NCBI GenBank assembly: GCA_024742755.1
Contig: JANSXW010000005.1
Location: forward strand, 25,674 to 89,673
DNA from: a bacterium
GTDB lineage: Bacteria; Bacteroidota; Bacteroidia; Chitinophagales; Saprospiraceae
Length of the DNA: 64,000 nucleotides
Direction of reading: 5' to 3'
Under the pieces are notes generated by a model that was not told the origin of the DNA, did not search any database, and was given only the letters and a program-made list of their open reading frames with translations. A program made the position numbers and the translations under genes. This document shows positions 63,898 to 64,000 of this stretch, piece by piece (position 1 is the stretch's first letter; each line of letters starts with the position of its first letter).

Positions 63898-64000
63898 ATG
63901 GCATTTGAATTCACGGATGCAAACTTCAAAGATACCGTACTGGACAAAGAAGGCGTAGCTGTTGTTGACTTTTGGGCAGAATGGTGCGGCCCCTGCCGTA
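63898..64000 (+). CDS. trxA: Thioredoxin, 5' part only
   Basis: Translated by hand: [22 protein letters not shown] followed by [12 protein letters not shown], which contains the WCGPC active site at residues about 29-33. The gene runs off the window after 34 codons. No signal peptide, so the cytoplasmic type. A TATCTTTA similar to the -7 element lies about 70 bases upstream. Confidence 0.93.
   Translation, partial: MAFEFTDANFKDTVLDKEGVAVVDFWAEWCGPCR

Overview
The window reads as chromosomal DNA of a marine-type Bacteroidota, most likely class Saprospiria (Lewinella/Phaeodactylibacter-like). This is inferred from several signals: secreted proteins with type IX secretion (T9SS) C-terminal sorting domains, a giant SprB-repeat adhesin, choice-of-anchor-L and DUF3467/DUF3810 genes, bacillithiol synthesis (BshC), LytTR signalling, promoters of the TTTG / TAnnTTTG type, and a GC content in the mid-50s by eye. 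No rRNA, tRNA, insertion sequence, prophage or CRISPR array was seen.

Layout. (1) 1-3915, minus: a troABCD-like Mn/Zn ABC importer. Its first permease carries a complete DtxR/MntR-like regulator at its C-terminus. A perfect DtxR-style dyad lies upstream, in the gap shared with the divergent adenine deaminase gene. (2) 4104-8322: adenine deaminase and a secreted beta-propeller. (3) 8384-12202, minus: formylglycine-generating-enzyme-like lipoprotein, mannonate-type SDR and Na+/sugar symporter. (4) 12306-18631: an unknown secreted protein, a degenerate sulfatase-fold lipoprotein, and a T9SS choice-of-anchor-L/dockerin protein. (5) 18743-24230: holA, a polyprenol-phosphate-mannose-synthase-like transferase, a beta-barrel protein, and two tandem arginyl-tRNA-protein-transferase-like GNAT proteins. 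(6) 24235-30926: LytTR two-component pair, esterase, VWA protein, thioredoxin-fold protein, malate dehydrogenase. (7) 31247-36057: three tandem secreted M43-type metalloproteases. (8) 36102-47170: housekeeping genes, including a methyltransferase, DUF3467, CtlX, ferrochelatase, surE-lpxB, glpK-selU-selD and bshC. (9) 47171-48225: a large gap holding what looks like an independent structured small RNA gene with its own promoter and terminator. (10) 48226-55458: the 2410-residue SprB-like protein. (11) 55682-61207: an assimilatory sulfate/sulfite reduction operon (sulfite reductase, SUMT, siroheme synthase, APS reductase, ferredoxin-NADP reductase). It is preceded by a short cysteine-rich ORF and an operator-like dyad. 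(12) 61274-64000: queuosine-precursor transporter, SUI1-family factor, DUF3810 protein, start of thioredoxin.

The most exciting signal is the short upstream ORF at 55711-55812, with four Cys codons in a row plus a fifth. It sits directly ahead of the sulfur-assimilation operon and has mutually exclusive pairings with the downstream untranslated region, which suggests cysteine-responsive translational or attenuation control. Other unusual items are the ~200-nt RNA at 47506-47703, the permease-regulator fusion, the pseudo-sulfatase beside an intact FGE-like protein, and the paired transferases that lack the N-terminal Cys cluster.
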